DNA of 64,000 bases from Enterobacter huaxiensis (GTDB lineage: Bacteria; Pseudomonadota; Gammaproteobacteria; Enterobacterales; Enterobacteriaceae). The notes under the pieces are model-generated. The model was given only the letters and a program-made list of their open reading frames with translations. It was not told the origin of the DNA and made no database searches. Shown here one piece after another: positions 1 to 8,138 of this stretch; the first letter of the stretch is position 1; each line of letters opens with the position of its first letter. The position numbers and the translations under genes were made by a program. The stretch is from the NCBI RefSeq assembly GCF_003594935.2, contig NZ_CP043342.1, positions 4,340,001 through 4,404,000 of the forward strand. Reading direction: 5' to 3'.

Positions 1-1026
1 GTTACCGCCCTTCTTCGCCGTTGAGGACGCATCTAAAGCCAGACGCGATGCCTGACGCGCGTTATCGGCATTCTGCTTCACGGTTGCGGTCAGCTGTTCC
101 ATGCTGGCGGCGGTCTCTTCCAGAGACGCGGCCTGCTGTTCGGTACGGGATGAGAGATCGTTGCTGCCAGCCGAGATTTCGCCCGCGCCGGTATAGATAG
201 TGTCAGCCCCTTCGCGCACCACGCCGACGGTGTTCGCCAGAGAGGTTTGCATCTCCTGAACGTTGCGCGCCAGGATCGCCATTTCGTTTTTACCCTGTGC
301 CTGAATCGGCTGGGTTAAGTCCCCTGCGGCGATGGCGCGGATATGGTTAATGACATCTTCCAGCGGCAGCAGCAGCACGCGGCGCATCGCAATCCAGCTG
401 GAGATAATCACCGCAATGACGAGAATCATGACGGCAGAAAGGATCCACAGGATACGCTTATAGTCGCTTTCATTATCCTGAATGCCTTTATTACTAAGCG
501 CGGACTGCGCCTCGCGCCACTCGCGATAAACCTTCTGCATCGCCGTCTGCTTCTGTTCGGCATTCTGTTTGAACATATCTTCCAGGTTGCCCTGGCCCAG
601 CAGAACGTTCATTTGGGTGAGCGTCGCGGAGTAAATGCGGTACTGCTCTTCCAGCCGATCGGCCAGTTTTTCATCCAGACCCGGGGTTTCCGGCAGCGCG
701 TAGTATTTATCGTAATGCGCCTGGGCATCGGCCAGCAGGTTTTTTGCAGTGTTCACCAGCTCGTTCAGCTGTCCGCCGTTGATCTGCGAGGCCATGCTGC
801 TTTGCAGACGCAGCATGCCGCGGTTCAGGGTAACGCGCGCCTGATTCAGGCTGATCCAGGCATCGGTAAATTCCGCCACGTTCTGGCTGGAGAGCTGAGA
901 AACGGTGAAGTTCTCTTTGTCGTTATTCAGCGCATTTATGAAAATGCCGGCAGAGATCAGCTGCATGATGCCGAGCACGAGCAGCACCGAGATCAGGAGG
1001 GTTATGACTTTTATACGTTTAAACAT
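1..1026 (-). CDS. Tsr-like methyl-accepting chemotaxis protein (C-terminus outside window)
   Basis: Inner-membrane chemoreceptor that reports ligand binding to the CheA/CheW array. Reading from the ATG at 1026 gives 342 residues before the window edge. A first membrane segment lies at about residues 7-30, a periplasmic four-helix-bundle sensor follows, and a second membrane segment is near residues 190-212, then HAMP and the start of the methylation helix (SSRTEQQAASLEETAASMEQ). The ligand-site arginines of E. coli Tsr (R64, R69, R73) are present at the same numbers in ARVTLNRGMLR, so an amino acid ligand such as serine is plausible. The kinase-control tip is not in the window. E. coli tsr lies elsewhere, so this is probably a paralogue. 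The AAGG about 6 bases before the ATG is a modest ribosome site, and a sigma28 promoter lies upstream. Confidence 0.9.
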   Translation of the reverse strand, partial: MFKRIKVITLLISVLLVLGIMQLISAGIFINALNNDKENFTVSQLSSQNVAEFTDAWISLNQARVTLNRGMLRLQSSMASQINGGQLNELVNTAKNLLADAQAHYDKYYALPETPGLDEKLADRLEEQYRIYSATLTQMNVLLGQGNLEDMFKQNAEQKQTAMQKVYREWREAQSALSNKGIQDNESDYKRILWILSAVMILVIAVIISSWIAMRRVLLLPLEDVINHIRAIAAGDLTQPIQAQGKNEMAILARNVQEMQTSLANTVGVVREGADTIYTGAGEISAGSNDLSSRTEQQAASLEETAASMEQLTATVKQNADNARQASRLALDASSTAKKGGN

Positions 1027-1066
1027 GCGTTGCCTTTTTTATATGCAGGTATTGTCTGACGTGTAT

Positions 1067-1093
1067 CTATCGGCAGGCGCGGCGCGTTGTTTA
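1067..1093 (-). promoter_or_regulatory. sigma28 (FliA) type flagellar promoter of the chemoreceptor
   Basis: On the minus strand TAAA (1093-1090), exactly 15 bases, then GCCGATAG (1074-1067). The FliA consensus is TAAA-N15-GCCGATAA, so only the last base differs. It lies about 40 bases before the chemoreceptor ATG, which fits class 3 flagellar/chemotaxis expression. Confidence 0.8.
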
Positions 1094-1221
1094 CTGTTTC
1101 TACACCTTTAAAAACTTTCGAAAGCCATTTTCTAAATCCATTCAGTAAGTTAAACGAGACATTTTTTTGTGACGGACATCGCATTTTATTCTTGCCCCTA
1201 AAGGGTTATAGCGCCGCCTTA

Positions 1222-1244
1222 AAGATGCATTTAATATGCATCTT
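1222..1244. promoter_or_regulatory. NsrR operator upstream of ytfE
   Basis: Two 11-base arms, AAGATGCATTT and ATATGCATCTT, separated by one base. This is the known NsrR palindrome with a single mismatch between arms. It ends 26 bases before the ytfE ATG, where a repressor would block transcription. NsrR itself is encoded at 36466-36891. Expected outcome is derepression of ytfE by nitric oxide. Confidence 0.88.
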
Positions 1245-1270
1245 ATATTATTGATGATGAGGTAACTGCT

Positions 1271-1933
1271 ATGGCCTTCCGCGACCAACCCCTCGGCGAG
1301 CTGGCGCTCTCCATCCCCCGCGCTTCTGCGCTGTTCCGTAAATACGATATGGACTACTGCTGCGGCGGTAAGCAAACGCTGGGGCGTGCTGCCTCGCGCA
1401 AGGAGCTGGACGTCGAGGCGATTGAAGCAGAGCTGGCACAGCTGGCCGAGCAGCCTGTAGATAAAGACTGGCGCACCGCACCGCTTGCCGAGATCATTGA
1501 CCACATCATCGTGCGTTACCACGACCGTCACCGCGAGCAGCTGCCAGAGCTGATCCTGCAGGCAACAAAAGTTGAGCGCGTTCACGCCGACAAACCTTCC
1601 GTACCGCGCGGCCTGGCGAAGTATCTGTCCATGCTGCACGAAGAGCTGTCCAGCCACATGATGAAAGAAGAGCAGATCCTCTTCCCGATGATCAAGCAGG
1701 GCATGGGCAGCCAGGCGATGGGGCCGATCAGCGTAATGGAAAGCGAACATGATGACGCCGGCGAACTGCTGGAAGTGATCAAGCACACCACCAACAACGT
1801 CACGCCGCCGCCAGAAGCGTGCACCACCTGGAAAGCGATGTACAACGGCATTAACGAGATGATTGACGATCTGATGGAACACATCAGTCTTGAGAACAAC
1901 GTTCTGTTCCCGCGTGCGTTATCGGGTAAATAA
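1271..1933 (+). CDS. ytfE: Iron-sulfur cluster repair di-iron protein YtfE (RIC)
   Basis: Cytosolic di-iron protein of the RIC/ScdA family that helps restore Fe-S clusters damaged by nitric oxide or peroxide. The 220 residues match the E. coli protein length. The N-terminal ScdA domain carries the paired cysteines of YDMDYCCGGKQT (about residues 30-31), and the hemerythrin-like four-helix domain supplies the His/Glu ligands, seen in HIIVRYHDRH, MLHEELSSHMMKEE, ESEHDDAGE and MEHISLENN. The start at 1271 follows a GAGGT ribosome site. It is monocistronic: the NsrR palindrome lies just upstream and a double REP palindrome separates it from convergent cycA. Identification is essentially certain from near-identity with E. 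coli YtfE. Confidence 0.97.
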   Translation: MAFRDQPLGELALSIPRASALFRKYDMDYCCGGKQTLGRAASRKELDVEAIEAELAQLAEQPVDKDWRTAPLAEIIDHIIVRYHDRHREQLPELILQATKVERVHADKPSVPRGLAKYLSMLHEELSSHMMKEEQILFPMIKQGMGSQAMGPISVMESEHDDAGELLEVIKHTTNNVTPPPEACTTWKAMYNGINEMIDDLMEHISLENNVLFPRALSGK

Positions 1934-1937
1934 AAAA

Positions 1938-2012
1938 GCCCGGTGGCGCTAGCGCTTACCGGGCCTACAACGTCCTCGAACGTAGGCCGGGTAAGCGTCA
2001 GCGCCACCCGGC
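1938..2012. repeat. Paired REP palindromes (BIME) between ytfE and cycA
   Basis: Two inverted REP-type units: 1938-1964 (GCCCGG...CCGGGC) and 1986-2012 (GCCGGGTAAGCG...CCACCCGGC). They lie between convergent genes and could form stable hairpins protecting both mRNA 3' ends or ending transcription. Confidence 0.8.
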
Positions 2013-2019
2013 AACATGC

Positions 2020-3429
2020 TTAACGCATGCCCGCCATTCGTTTCTTACCGATGAACAGCCAGCCCAGCCCCAGTGCGATGAACCACAGCGGCGTGACGAT
2101 CAGCGCCTGACGGGTATCATCTTCCAGCGTCAGCAGCACCAGTACAAACACGAAGAACGCCATGCATACCCAGCACATCAGCTTGCCCAGCGGCATCTTG
2201 TAGATGGATTTCTCATGCAGGTGCGGACGCTGTTTGCGATACACCAGGTATGAACACAGGATGATGGTCCAGACGAACATGAACAGGATCGCAGAGACCG
2301 TGGTGATCATGGTGAACGCGCCGATCACGCTTGGGTTTACGTAGAGCATCACCACACCGCCCAGCAGGCAGATGCAGGAGAAGGTCAGCCCTTTCGCCGG
2401 TACCGCACGTTTAGACAGCTTGGCGAACGCGCTCGGCGCAACGCCTTCCTGCGCCAGACCAAACAGCATACGGCTGGTCGAGAACACGCCGCTGTTAGCC
2501 GAGGAGGCCGCGGAGGTCAGCACCACGAAGTTGATCAGGCTCGCGGCGGCAGGCAGGCCCACCAGTACGAACAGCTCAACGAACGGGCTCTTGGTTGGGA
2601 CGACAGAGCTCCACGGCGTCACGGACATGATGATGACCAGCGCGAAGACGTAGAACATGATGATACGGACTGGAATGGAGTTGATTGCGCGCGGGAGTGA
2701 TTTCTCCGGATCTTTGGTTTCCGCCGCGGTGGTCCCCACCAGCTCAATCCCCACAAACGCAAACACCGCAATCTGGAAGCCGGCAAAGAAGCCGCTGATG
2801 CCTTTAGGGAACCAGCCGCCGTCATTCCACAGATGAGTGAATGATGCCTGAACGCCGGTTGGTGACTGGAAGTGCGTCAGCACCATCACCAGACCCACAA
2901 CAATCAGCCCCACGATGGCGACGATTTTGATCATCGCAAACCAGAACTCCATCTCGCCGAACATTTTCACGGTGGCGAGGTTCAGGCTCAGCAGCAGAAC
3001 GATAACCGCCAGCGAAGCTACCCAGTCTGAAAGGCCGGGGAACCAGAACTGCGCGTACGCCGTGATGGCAACGACGTCCGCCATACCGGTTACCACCCAG
3101 CAGAACCAGTAGGTCCAGCCGGTGAAATAGCCCGCCCAGGGGCCGAGCAGGTCAGAGGCGAAGTCGCTGAAGGATTTGTATTCGAGGTTCGAGAGCAGCA
3201 ATTCACCCATTGCGCGCATCACGAAGAAGAGCATAAAACCGATGATCATATAAACGAAGATGATCGACGGCCCGGCAAGGCTGATGGTTTTGCCCGACCC
3301 CATAAACAGCCCGGTACCGATGGCACCCCCAATGGCAATAAGCTGAATATGACGGTTTGTGAGATTTCGCCGCAGCGACTGTTCAGAGGACGCCTCTTCC
3401 GAGGCGGCGACTTTGACCTGATCTACCAT
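2020..3429 (-). CDS. cycA: D-serine/D-alanine/glycine:H+ symporter CycA
   Basis: Inner-membrane amino acid permease (APC superfamily) that takes up glycine, D-alanine, D-serine and the analogue D-cycloserine. The 469 residues contain about 12 hydrophobic segments. The APC signature near the first helix reads IQLIAIGGAIGTGLFMGSGK, and the loop motif AAETKDPEKSLPRAI follows helix 7. Sequence agreement with E. coli CycA is nearly complete. It is transcribed alone, with the promoter and a long leader in 3430-3742. In E. coli the mRNA is repressed by the small RNA GcvB; no pairing site was tested here. It ends against the BIME shared with ytfE. Confidence 0.97.
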   Translation of the reverse strand: MVDQVKVAASEEASSEQSLRRNLTNRHIQLIAIGGAIGTGLFMGSGKTISLAGPSIIFVYMIIGFMLFFVMRAMGELLLSNLEYKSFSDFASDLLGPWAGYFTGWTYWFCWVVTGMADVVAITAYAQFWFPGLSDWVASLAVIVLLLSLNLATVKMFGEMEFWFAMIKIVAIVGLIVVGLVMVLTHFQSPTGVQASFTHLWNDGGWFPKGISGFFAGFQIAVFAFVGIELVGTTAAETKDPEKSLPRAINSIPVRIIMFYVFALVIIMSVTPWSSVVPTKSPFVELFVLVGLPAAASLINFVVLTSAASSANSGVFSTSRMLFGLAQEGVAPSAFAKLSKRAVPAKGLTFSCICLLGGVVMLYVNPSVIGAFTMITTVSAILFMFVWTIILCSYLVYRKQRPHLHEKSIYKMPLGKLMCWVCMAFFVFVLVLLTLEDDTRQALIVTPLWFIALGLGWLFIGKKRMAGMR

Positions 3430-3742
3430 GTGATATTTTCCTGTTTATGCCTGTCTGTGTTGTTAAGGCTCTTCTGGCCTTTAGATACGCCAAATAAATG
3501 ACGTTCCCTCTGTAAGGGCTAATCGATAGTAGGTAAGAATCGGCGGGATGAATACTATGATTTAGATATTATGTTAATAATATGTTGAAAGTGAGTGTCA
3601 TATCACTCATACAGCGCGAAACAGCTCACAAAAATACACGCAACAGTTTCGTTTGCAAGATTAAATGTTGATTTGGTCGTAACTATAGGTTTTATCACTA
3701 TTTTCCTCTCCCCGGGCGGAGAGAGGAAATAAGCCAATCCGA
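3430..3742. other. Intergenic region: cycA leader and fklB 3' end
   Basis: 313 bases without a gene. It holds the AT-rich promoter and leader region of cycA and, at its right end, the hairpin ending fklB (3702-3729). No small ORF with a convincing ribosome site is visible, and no exact promoter can be chosen with confidence. Confidence 0.6.
3702..3729 (-). terminator. Hairpin downstream of fklB
   Basis: TTTCCTCTC (3702-3710) pairs with GAGAGGAAA (3721-3729) around a GC-rich loop. Reading from fklB the hairpin ends in TTTCC...GGAAAAT, so it is a weak intrinsic terminator or an mRNA-protecting stem. Confidence 0.6.
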
Positions 3743-4363
3743 TTACAGGATTTCCAGCAGCTCGACTTCAAACACCAGGGTGCTGAATGGCGGGATGGAC
3801 GCGCCAGCGCCGCGCTCGCCGTAGGCCAGGTTCTGAGGGATGGTCAGCTCCCATTTGGAACCGACCGGCATCAGGGTCAGCGCTTCGATCCAGCCCGCGA
3901 TAACGCCGTTAACCGGGAATTCAGCCGGTTCGCCGCGCGCAACGGAGCTGTCGAACACGGTGCCGTCGATCAGCTTACCGGTGTAGTGCACGCGAACGTG
4001 GTCGGTACGCGCCGGAATAGCGCCATCGCCCTGGTTGATCACACGGAACTGCAGGCCGGATTCGGTGCTGTTCACGCCTTCACGCTCGCGGTTCTCTTCC
4101 AGATATTTTTCGCCTTCTGCTGCCATCTCTTCGAAGCGCGAACGACGCACTGCGTCAGCGCGTTCGTGGATTTCACGCAGCGCGCGGTGTACAACGTCAA
4201 CCGGAACGGCCGGATGATTGCCTGCCAGCGCGTCAGCGATACCCGCCACCAGCGCTTCCGGTAACAGACCTTCCAGGCCGGATTCGCTCAGTTGCTGTCC
4301 TACCTGCAAGCCGATGCCGTAGCTTGCCTGCGCTTCGATAGTGTCAAAAGTCGGGGTGGTCAT
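3743..4363 (-). CDS. fklB: FKBP-type peptidyl-prolyl cis-trans isomerase FklB (FKBP22)
   Basis: Catalyses cis/trans isomerisation of X-Pro bonds. The N-terminal ~90 residues form the helical dimerisation domain and the FKBP catalytic domain fills about residues 95-206, with the conserved runs VRVHYTGKLIDGTVFDSS, FPVNGVIAGW and YGERGAGASIPP. I choose the ATG at 4363 (MTTPTFDTIE), which gives 206 residues as in E. coli and is preceded by a purine-rich GGAAGG site; an in-frame ATG 48 bases further upstream would only add unrelated residues. No signal peptide is seen. It is transcribed alone, divergently from ytfB. Confidence 0.96.
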   Translation of the reverse strand: MTTPTFDTIEAQASYGIGLQVGQQLSESGLEGLLPEALVAGIADALAGNHPAVPVDVVHRALREIHERADAVRRSRFEEMAAEGEKYLEENREREGVNSTESGLQFRVINQGDGAIPARTDHVRVHYTGKLIDGTVFDSSVARGEPAEFPVNGVIAGWIEALTLMPVGSKWELTIPQNLAYGERGAGASIPPFSTLVFEVELLEIL

Positions 4364-4595
4364 GGGTTTTCCTTCCATCACATTTAAAGTAGCGGGCAGC
4401 ATAGCAGCCATGCCCTTATGGGTAAAACTTTGTCTTAAGTAAAGGTGACAAACTGCAGCGAAACAGAAACAATAGAGAGAACCAGGATTAATCCCGAACT
4501 GATGTCACGGATGTCGGGTTTGCTACGTCGTTCAGGCAGTTAGCGAACTATACTTCGAGCACAGGATATAAAAGACGCGGAGCAGGAGGAGAGCC

Positions 4596-5231
4596 ATGCC
4601 CGGGCGATTTGAACTGAAACCTACCCTGGCGAAAATCTGGCATGCGCCGGATAATTTTCGCCTCATGGACCCGCTGCCTCCTCTGCATCGCAGGGGGATT
4701 ATCATTGGCGCGCTGCTGGTGATCGTTGGCTTCCTGCTGCCTTCCGGCGGCGATGATGTCGACACCGCGCCGGTAAGCCGCAATGCGCAGCTGGATATCC
4801 AGTCGCAAACGCAACCGCAGCCAGACGCGCAGCCTATGCAGACCCAGCTGGTTACGCCGTCCAACGATCCTGGCCAGGTTGCGCCCGTCGAACCTGAACC
4901 TGTTCAGGAGGAGCAACCTCAGGAGCAGGCTGCCGCGCCAGCGGTCCAGCAGCCAACGGGCATTGAACAACAGTGGCGTTCTTATCGCGTTGAGCCGGGC
5001 AAAACGCTCGCCCAGCTGTTCCGCGACCATAGCCTACCCGCGACGGATGTCTACGCCATGGCGCAGGTAGAAGGCGCAGGCAAACCGCTGAGCAACCTGC
5101 AGAATGGCCAGATGGTGCAGATCCGCCAGAACGCCAGCGGCGTGGTGACCGGGCTGACGATCGATACCGGAAATGGACAGCAGGTGCTCTTTACCCGTCA
5201 GCCTGACGGCAGTTTTATCAGGGCACGCTAG
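4596..5231 (+). CDS. ytfB: OapA-family cell envelope protein YtfB
   Basis: Single-pass inner-membrane protein linked to cell division in E. coli: over-expression disturbs division, and its OapA domain binds glycan. The 211 residues contain a short cytosolic part, one membrane segment at about 45-63 (IIIGALLVIVGFLLP), a long Gln/Pro-rich periplasmic linker (about 65-125) and a C-terminal OapA/LysM-like domain that starts near WRSYRVEPGKTLAQLFRDH. GGAGGAGAG directly before the ATG supports the start. It stands alone between fklB (divergent) and an EamA transporter (convergent), and a REP palindrome follows its stop. Confidence 0.93.
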   Translation: MPGRFELKPTLAKIWHAPDNFRLMDPLPPLHRRGIIIGALLVIVGFLLPSGGDDVDTAPVSRNAQLDIQSQTQPQPDAQPMQTQLVTPSNDPGQVAPVEPEPVQEEQPQEQAAAPAVQQPTGIEQQWRSYRVEPGKTLAQLFRDHSLPATDVYAMAQVEGAGKPLSNLQNGQMVQIRQNASGVVTGLTIDTGNGQQVLFTRQPDGSFIRAR

Positions 5232-5239
5232 TTCTGTAG

Positions 5240-5267
5240 GCCGGGTAAGGCGTAGCCGCCACCCGGC
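5240..5267. repeat. REP palindrome after ytfB
   Basis: GCCGGGTAAGGCG...CCACCCGGC forms an imperfect palindrome of the same family as those near ytfE, orn and epmA. It sits between convergent ytfB and the EamA transporter. Confidence 0.75.
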
Positions 5268-5276
5268 ACACTGTTC

Positions 5277-6206
5277 TCAGGCACTCCGCTTATTGACCCA
5301 CCAGATCCCCGAGCAGACCAGCACCAGCGCAATCGCGTATTTGATATCCAGAATGTTTTCCCCAAGGAAAATCGCGGATAGCACCGTGCCCGCCACCGGT
5401 ACAACGAAGTTAAACGGCGCAATCATGCTGACGCGATTGACCTTCAGAAGCACGCTCCACAGCGCAAACGCCACGGATGAAAGCAGCGTCAGATACCCAA
5501 GCACGGCAGCGGCCTTAGCGCTGTGCACTTCCAGCGTTCCGCCCGTTGCGTATCCGCCCACCACCAGTACCAGCCCGCCGATAGCCAGCTGCCAGCCGGT
5601 CATCACCGTAGGGTCGACCGTCTGTGAGATACGTTTTCCGTAGAGCGTGGCGGCAGAAAGGATAAAGGCAGCAAGCACCACAAAACCGTCACCGTTCCAG
5701 ACAAAATGGAACTCGCTTAGCCCGCTGTGAAAATTCACCAGCATCACCCCGGCAAACCCCAGAATACAGCCCAGCGTCTTGTTATAGCTGAGCCTGTCGT
5801 TGTGGTAGATAAAGTGTGCCAGCAACACGCTGAAGAAGGTTCCGGTAGCGTTCATTATCGAGCCGTTAACGCCGGTCGTATACGCCAGCCCGATATAAAA
5901 GAACGTGTACTGAATGGACGTCTGCGTCAGCCCCAGGATCGTAAGCTGGCCAAACTGCCCCGGCGTAAGTCTGGCGATAGGTTTACGCTGCAACAGCGCA
6001 AACAGCAGCAGCAATACACCCGCAAAAAGAAAACGGTATCCGGCAAACACCACTTTCGACGGAATATCATCGGTGGCGATCTGAAACAGTTCGTAGCCGC
6101 TTTTAATGGCCGGGTAAGAGCTACCCCAAAGCAGACAGCAGAGCGTGGCGCAGGCATAGGCCACATTTCGACGGGCAAAGAGAGGCGTGGGCAGAGGGGT
6201 ATCCAT
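5277..6206 (-). CDS. EamA-family (DMT superfamily) transporter
   Basis: Inner-membrane drug/metabolite transporter with two EamA repeats and about ten membrane helices, probably an exporter of a small metabolite; the substrate cannot be told. Characteristic runs are LLWGSSYPAIKSGYE in helix 1 and LTLLSSVAFALWSVLLK in the second repeat, and the end is a typical short basic tail (WWVNKRSA). I use the ATG at 6206 (MDTPLPTP, 309 residues), which has a weak GAGA ribosome site; an ATG at 6218 would add four residues and has no visible site. E. coli has different genes (yjfZ, ytfA) at this position, and the sequence does not match E. coli YtfF. It is an accessory gene of unknown role. Confidence 0.85.
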   Translation of the reverse strand: MDTPLPTPLFARRNVAYACATLCCLLWGSSYPAIKSGYELFQIATDDIPSKVVFAGYRFLFAGVLLLLFALLQRKPIARLTPGQFGQLTILGLTQTSIQYTFFYIGLAYTTGVNGSIMNATGTFFSVLLAHFIYHNDRLSYNKTLGCILGFAGVMLVNFHSGLSEFHFVWNGDGFVVLAAFILSAATLYGKRISQTVDPTVMTGWQLAIGGLVLVVGGYATGGTLEVHSAKAAAVLGYLTLLSSVAFALWSVLLKVNRVSMIAPFNFVVPVAGTVLSAIFLGENILDIKYAIALVLVCSGIWWVNKRSA

Positions 6207-6303
6207 GACAAATCTCATAAATAAAATTGCGTTTCAATTTATTATCAGAGAATGCGTCAGGAATAGCTACCATACAAGCACAAAAGCGCGTGTCGGGTCG
6301 CTT

Positions 6304-6333
6304 AAAAAGCAAAACGCCGGCACAAGGCCGGCG
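6304..6333 (-). terminator. Intrinsic terminator of the rpsF operon
   Basis: On the minus strand CGCCGGC (6333-6327), a five-base loop, GCCGGCG (6321-6315), then TTTTGCTTTTT. It lies 25 bases after the rplI stop codon. Confidence 0.88.
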
Positions 6334-6357
6334 CTTTGACGTGAGCAGAGTAAAAAA

Positions 6358-6807
6358 TTACTCAGCTACTACGTTAACAACCAGTTTAGCGAACACTTCG
6401 CTGTGAACCTGGAAGTCAACTTCGTGCTCACCAGTGGTACGCAGAACGCCGTTCGGCAGACGAACTTCGCTCTTAGCCACTTTAACGCCTGCTGCAGAAA
6501 CTGCATCAGCGATATCGCGGGTACCGATGGAACCGAACAGTTTACCTTCGTCGCCAGATTTGGACGCGATGGTAACAGTGCCCAGTGCGTTGATTGACTC
6601 AGCGCGAGCGTTAGCAGCCGCCAGAACGTCAGCCAGTTTGGCTTCCAGTTCAGCGCGACGTGCTTCGAAAAACTCTACGTTTTTCTTGGTAGCTGGAACA
6701 GCTTTACCCTGTGGTACCAGGAAGTTACGAGCGTAACCCGCTTTAACGTTTACCTGATCACCCAGGCTACCCAGGTTTGCTACTTTATCAAGCAGAATAA
6801 CTTGCAT
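6358..6807 (-). CDS. rplI: 50S ribosomal protein L9
   Basis: Component of the large ribosomal subunit that binds 23S rRNA domain V near the L1 stalk. The 149 residues show the classic two-domain form: an N-terminal RNA-binding domain (MQVILLDKVANLGSLGDQV, then VKAGYARNFLVPQGKA), a long connecting helix at about 41-75 and a C-terminal domain. It is the last gene of rpsF-priB-rpsR-rplI, 39 bases after rpsR, and a strong intrinsic terminator follows. Length and sequence agree with E. coli L9. Confidence 0.98.
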   Translation of the reverse strand: MQVILLDKVANLGSLGDQVNVKAGYARNFLVPQGKAVPATKKNVEFFEARRAELEAKLADVLAAANARAESINALGTVTIASKSGDEGKLFGSIGTRDIADAVSAAGVKVAKSEVRLPNGVLRTTGEHEVDFQVHSEVFAKLVVNVVAE

Positions 6808-6846
6808 TACCTTATCCTCTTAAAGTCGTTAATAGACGGCGGCCGA

Positions 6847-7074
6847 TTACTGATGACGATCGGTATACGGCAGCAGGGACAGGTAGCGAGCGCGCTTGAT
6901 GCAGCGAGCCAGCTGACGCTGGTATTTTGCACGAGTACCGGTGATACGGCTCGGGACAATTTTACCGCTTTCGGTAATGTAGTTTTTCAACGTTGCGATG
7001 TCTTTGTAATCAATCTCAACAACGCCTTCCGCGGTGAAACGGCAGAACTTGCGACGACGGAAATAACGTGCCAT
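6847..7074 (-). CDS. rpsR: 30S ribosomal protein S18
   Basis: Small-subunit protein of the platform that forms a heterodimer with S6. The 75-residue basic protein ([17 protein letters not shown]) is the same length as the E. coli protein. It follows priB by only four bases, so the two are translationally close, and it precedes rplI in the operon. In E. coli the S6:S18 complex binds the rpsF leader and represses the operon. Confidence 0.98.
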
Positions 7075-7078
7075 ATGG

Positions 7079-7393
7079 CTAGTCTCCAGAATCTATCAAA
7101 TCAATCTGCTCGGCATGCAGAACCATTTTTGTCAGGCCGTTCTTTGCCTTGTGGCAAGAAATGAACCCCTGAACAGTGACTGCGCTACCGACCGTTATAC
7201 TGTGAGTAATGGCCTGGTTTTCGTGTCCGCTAATAATAACGGGCATTTGGCACCACGCCTGCCGGTGAAACCCGGCTTCCTCTTGCACAGAACGATGCTC
7301 AAGCACGAACTGGCAATGAGGAATTCCTGAGGGGCTGACCTTTCGAAGGGGGGGCCTGCACACAGTGCCAGACAACACCAGACGGTTGGTCAT
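7079..7393 (-). CDS. priB: Primosomal replication protein N (PriB)
   Basis: Dimeric single-stranded-DNA-binding protein with an OB fold that stabilises PriA on repaired forks and helps load DnaT and DnaC-DnaB for replication restart. The 104 residues are the length found in E. coli, starting [13 protein letters not shown] and holding the conserved [14 protein letters not shown] segment. It lies between rpsF (6-base gap) and rpsR (4-base gap), so a replication restart factor is made from a ribosomal protein operon, as in other enterobacteria. Confidence 0.97.
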
Positions 7394-7399
7394 CAGAAA

Positions 7400-7795
7400 T
7401 TACTCTTCAGAATCCCCAGCATCAGAATCATCTGCGGTTTCGTTTGCGAAATCATCGCGACGCTCACGGCGCTCGTCTTTCGCTTTAACCATCGGAGATG
7501 CTTCGGTAACTGCGTGCTTAGTACGCATAACCATGCTGCGGATAACGGCATCGTTGAAGCGGAAGTTAGTTTCCAGCTCATCGATCGCTTCCTGCGGTGC
7601 TTCAACGTTCAGCAGAACGTAGTGAGCTTTGTGCAGTTTGTTGATCGGATAAGCCAGCTGACGGCGGCCCCAGTCTTCCAGACGATGGATCGTGCCTTCT
7701 GCTGCAGTGATTGCACCAGTGTAGCGCTCGATCATACCCGGAACCTGTTCGCTCTGGTCAGGATGGACCATAAAAACGATTTCGTAATGACGCAT
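7400..7795 (-). CDS. rpsF: 30S ribosomal protein S6
   Basis: Small-subunit platform protein and partner of S18. The 131 residues start MRHYEIVFMVHPDQSEQ and end in an acidic tail (DDSDAGDSEE); in E. coli RimK adds glutamates to the C-terminal end, and the terminal EE fits that use. It is the first gene of the operon, with AAGGAGC as ribosome site. A canonical sigma70 promoter (7895-7923) and a leader with a GCCTC/GAGGC stem lie upstream, where S6:S18 feedback is expected. Confidence 0.98.
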   Translation of the reverse strand: MRHYEIVFMVHPDQSEQVPGMIERYTGAITAAEGTIHRLEDWGRRQLAYPINKLHKAHYVLLNVEAPQEAIDELETNFRFNDAVIRSMVMRTKHAVTEASPMVKAKDERRERRDDFANETADDSDAGDSEE

Positions 7796-7799
7796 CGAA

Positions 7800-7850
7800 T
7801 TGCTCCTTACGGATTATTCAGCCTCCTGTCTGGGTCAGCCGAGGCCCGGG
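7800..7850 (-). promoter_or_regulatory. Possible S6:S18-binding leader element
   Basis: In the rpsF leader GCCTC (7845-7841) can pair with GAGGC (7825-7821), followed by AATAATCCGTAAGGAGC just before the start codon. The location matches the autoregulatory S6:S18 RNA motif known in bacteria. I assign it by position and a short stem; the protein-binding core was not verified. Confidence 0.4.
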
Positions 7851-7894
7851 GAGGCAAGGAACGTGTTAAAGGTCGGCTGAAAAATTGACGCGTC

Positions 7895-7923
7895 ATAATA
7901 CTTGCGCCCCCCTGGAAACTCAA
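7895..7923 (-). promoter_or_regulatory. sigma70 promoter of rpsF-priB-rpsR-rplI
   Basis: Minus strand -35 TTGAGT (7923-7918), 17-base spacer, -10 TATTAT (7900-7895). The leader to rpsF would be about 95 bases. The rest of 7796-8138 holds the S6 leader and the upstream region of yjfY; no other gene is seen. Confidence 0.7.
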
Positions 7924-8138
7924 GCTGATTGCACAAATAATTCGCACAAAGCGCGAAGCGGGTCTAAGTGGGTGATTTACTATTAATCACACCCAAAGGC
8001 GCTGTTTTTTTGAACAACACCATCAGAAATGGTCGCCTATCCCCGCTGGAGAAGCGATTACACTTTAATCAGAACCCATTCGACTTCAGAAGGAGAGCAC
8101 TAAACCGTCACACCGCACGCAGTCGTGGAGCGCATATC

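Noticed and set aside
5277..6218. Identification of the EamA gene as ytfF
   Set aside because: The sequence does not match the E. coli YtfF protein as I remember it beyond the general fold, and the position differs.
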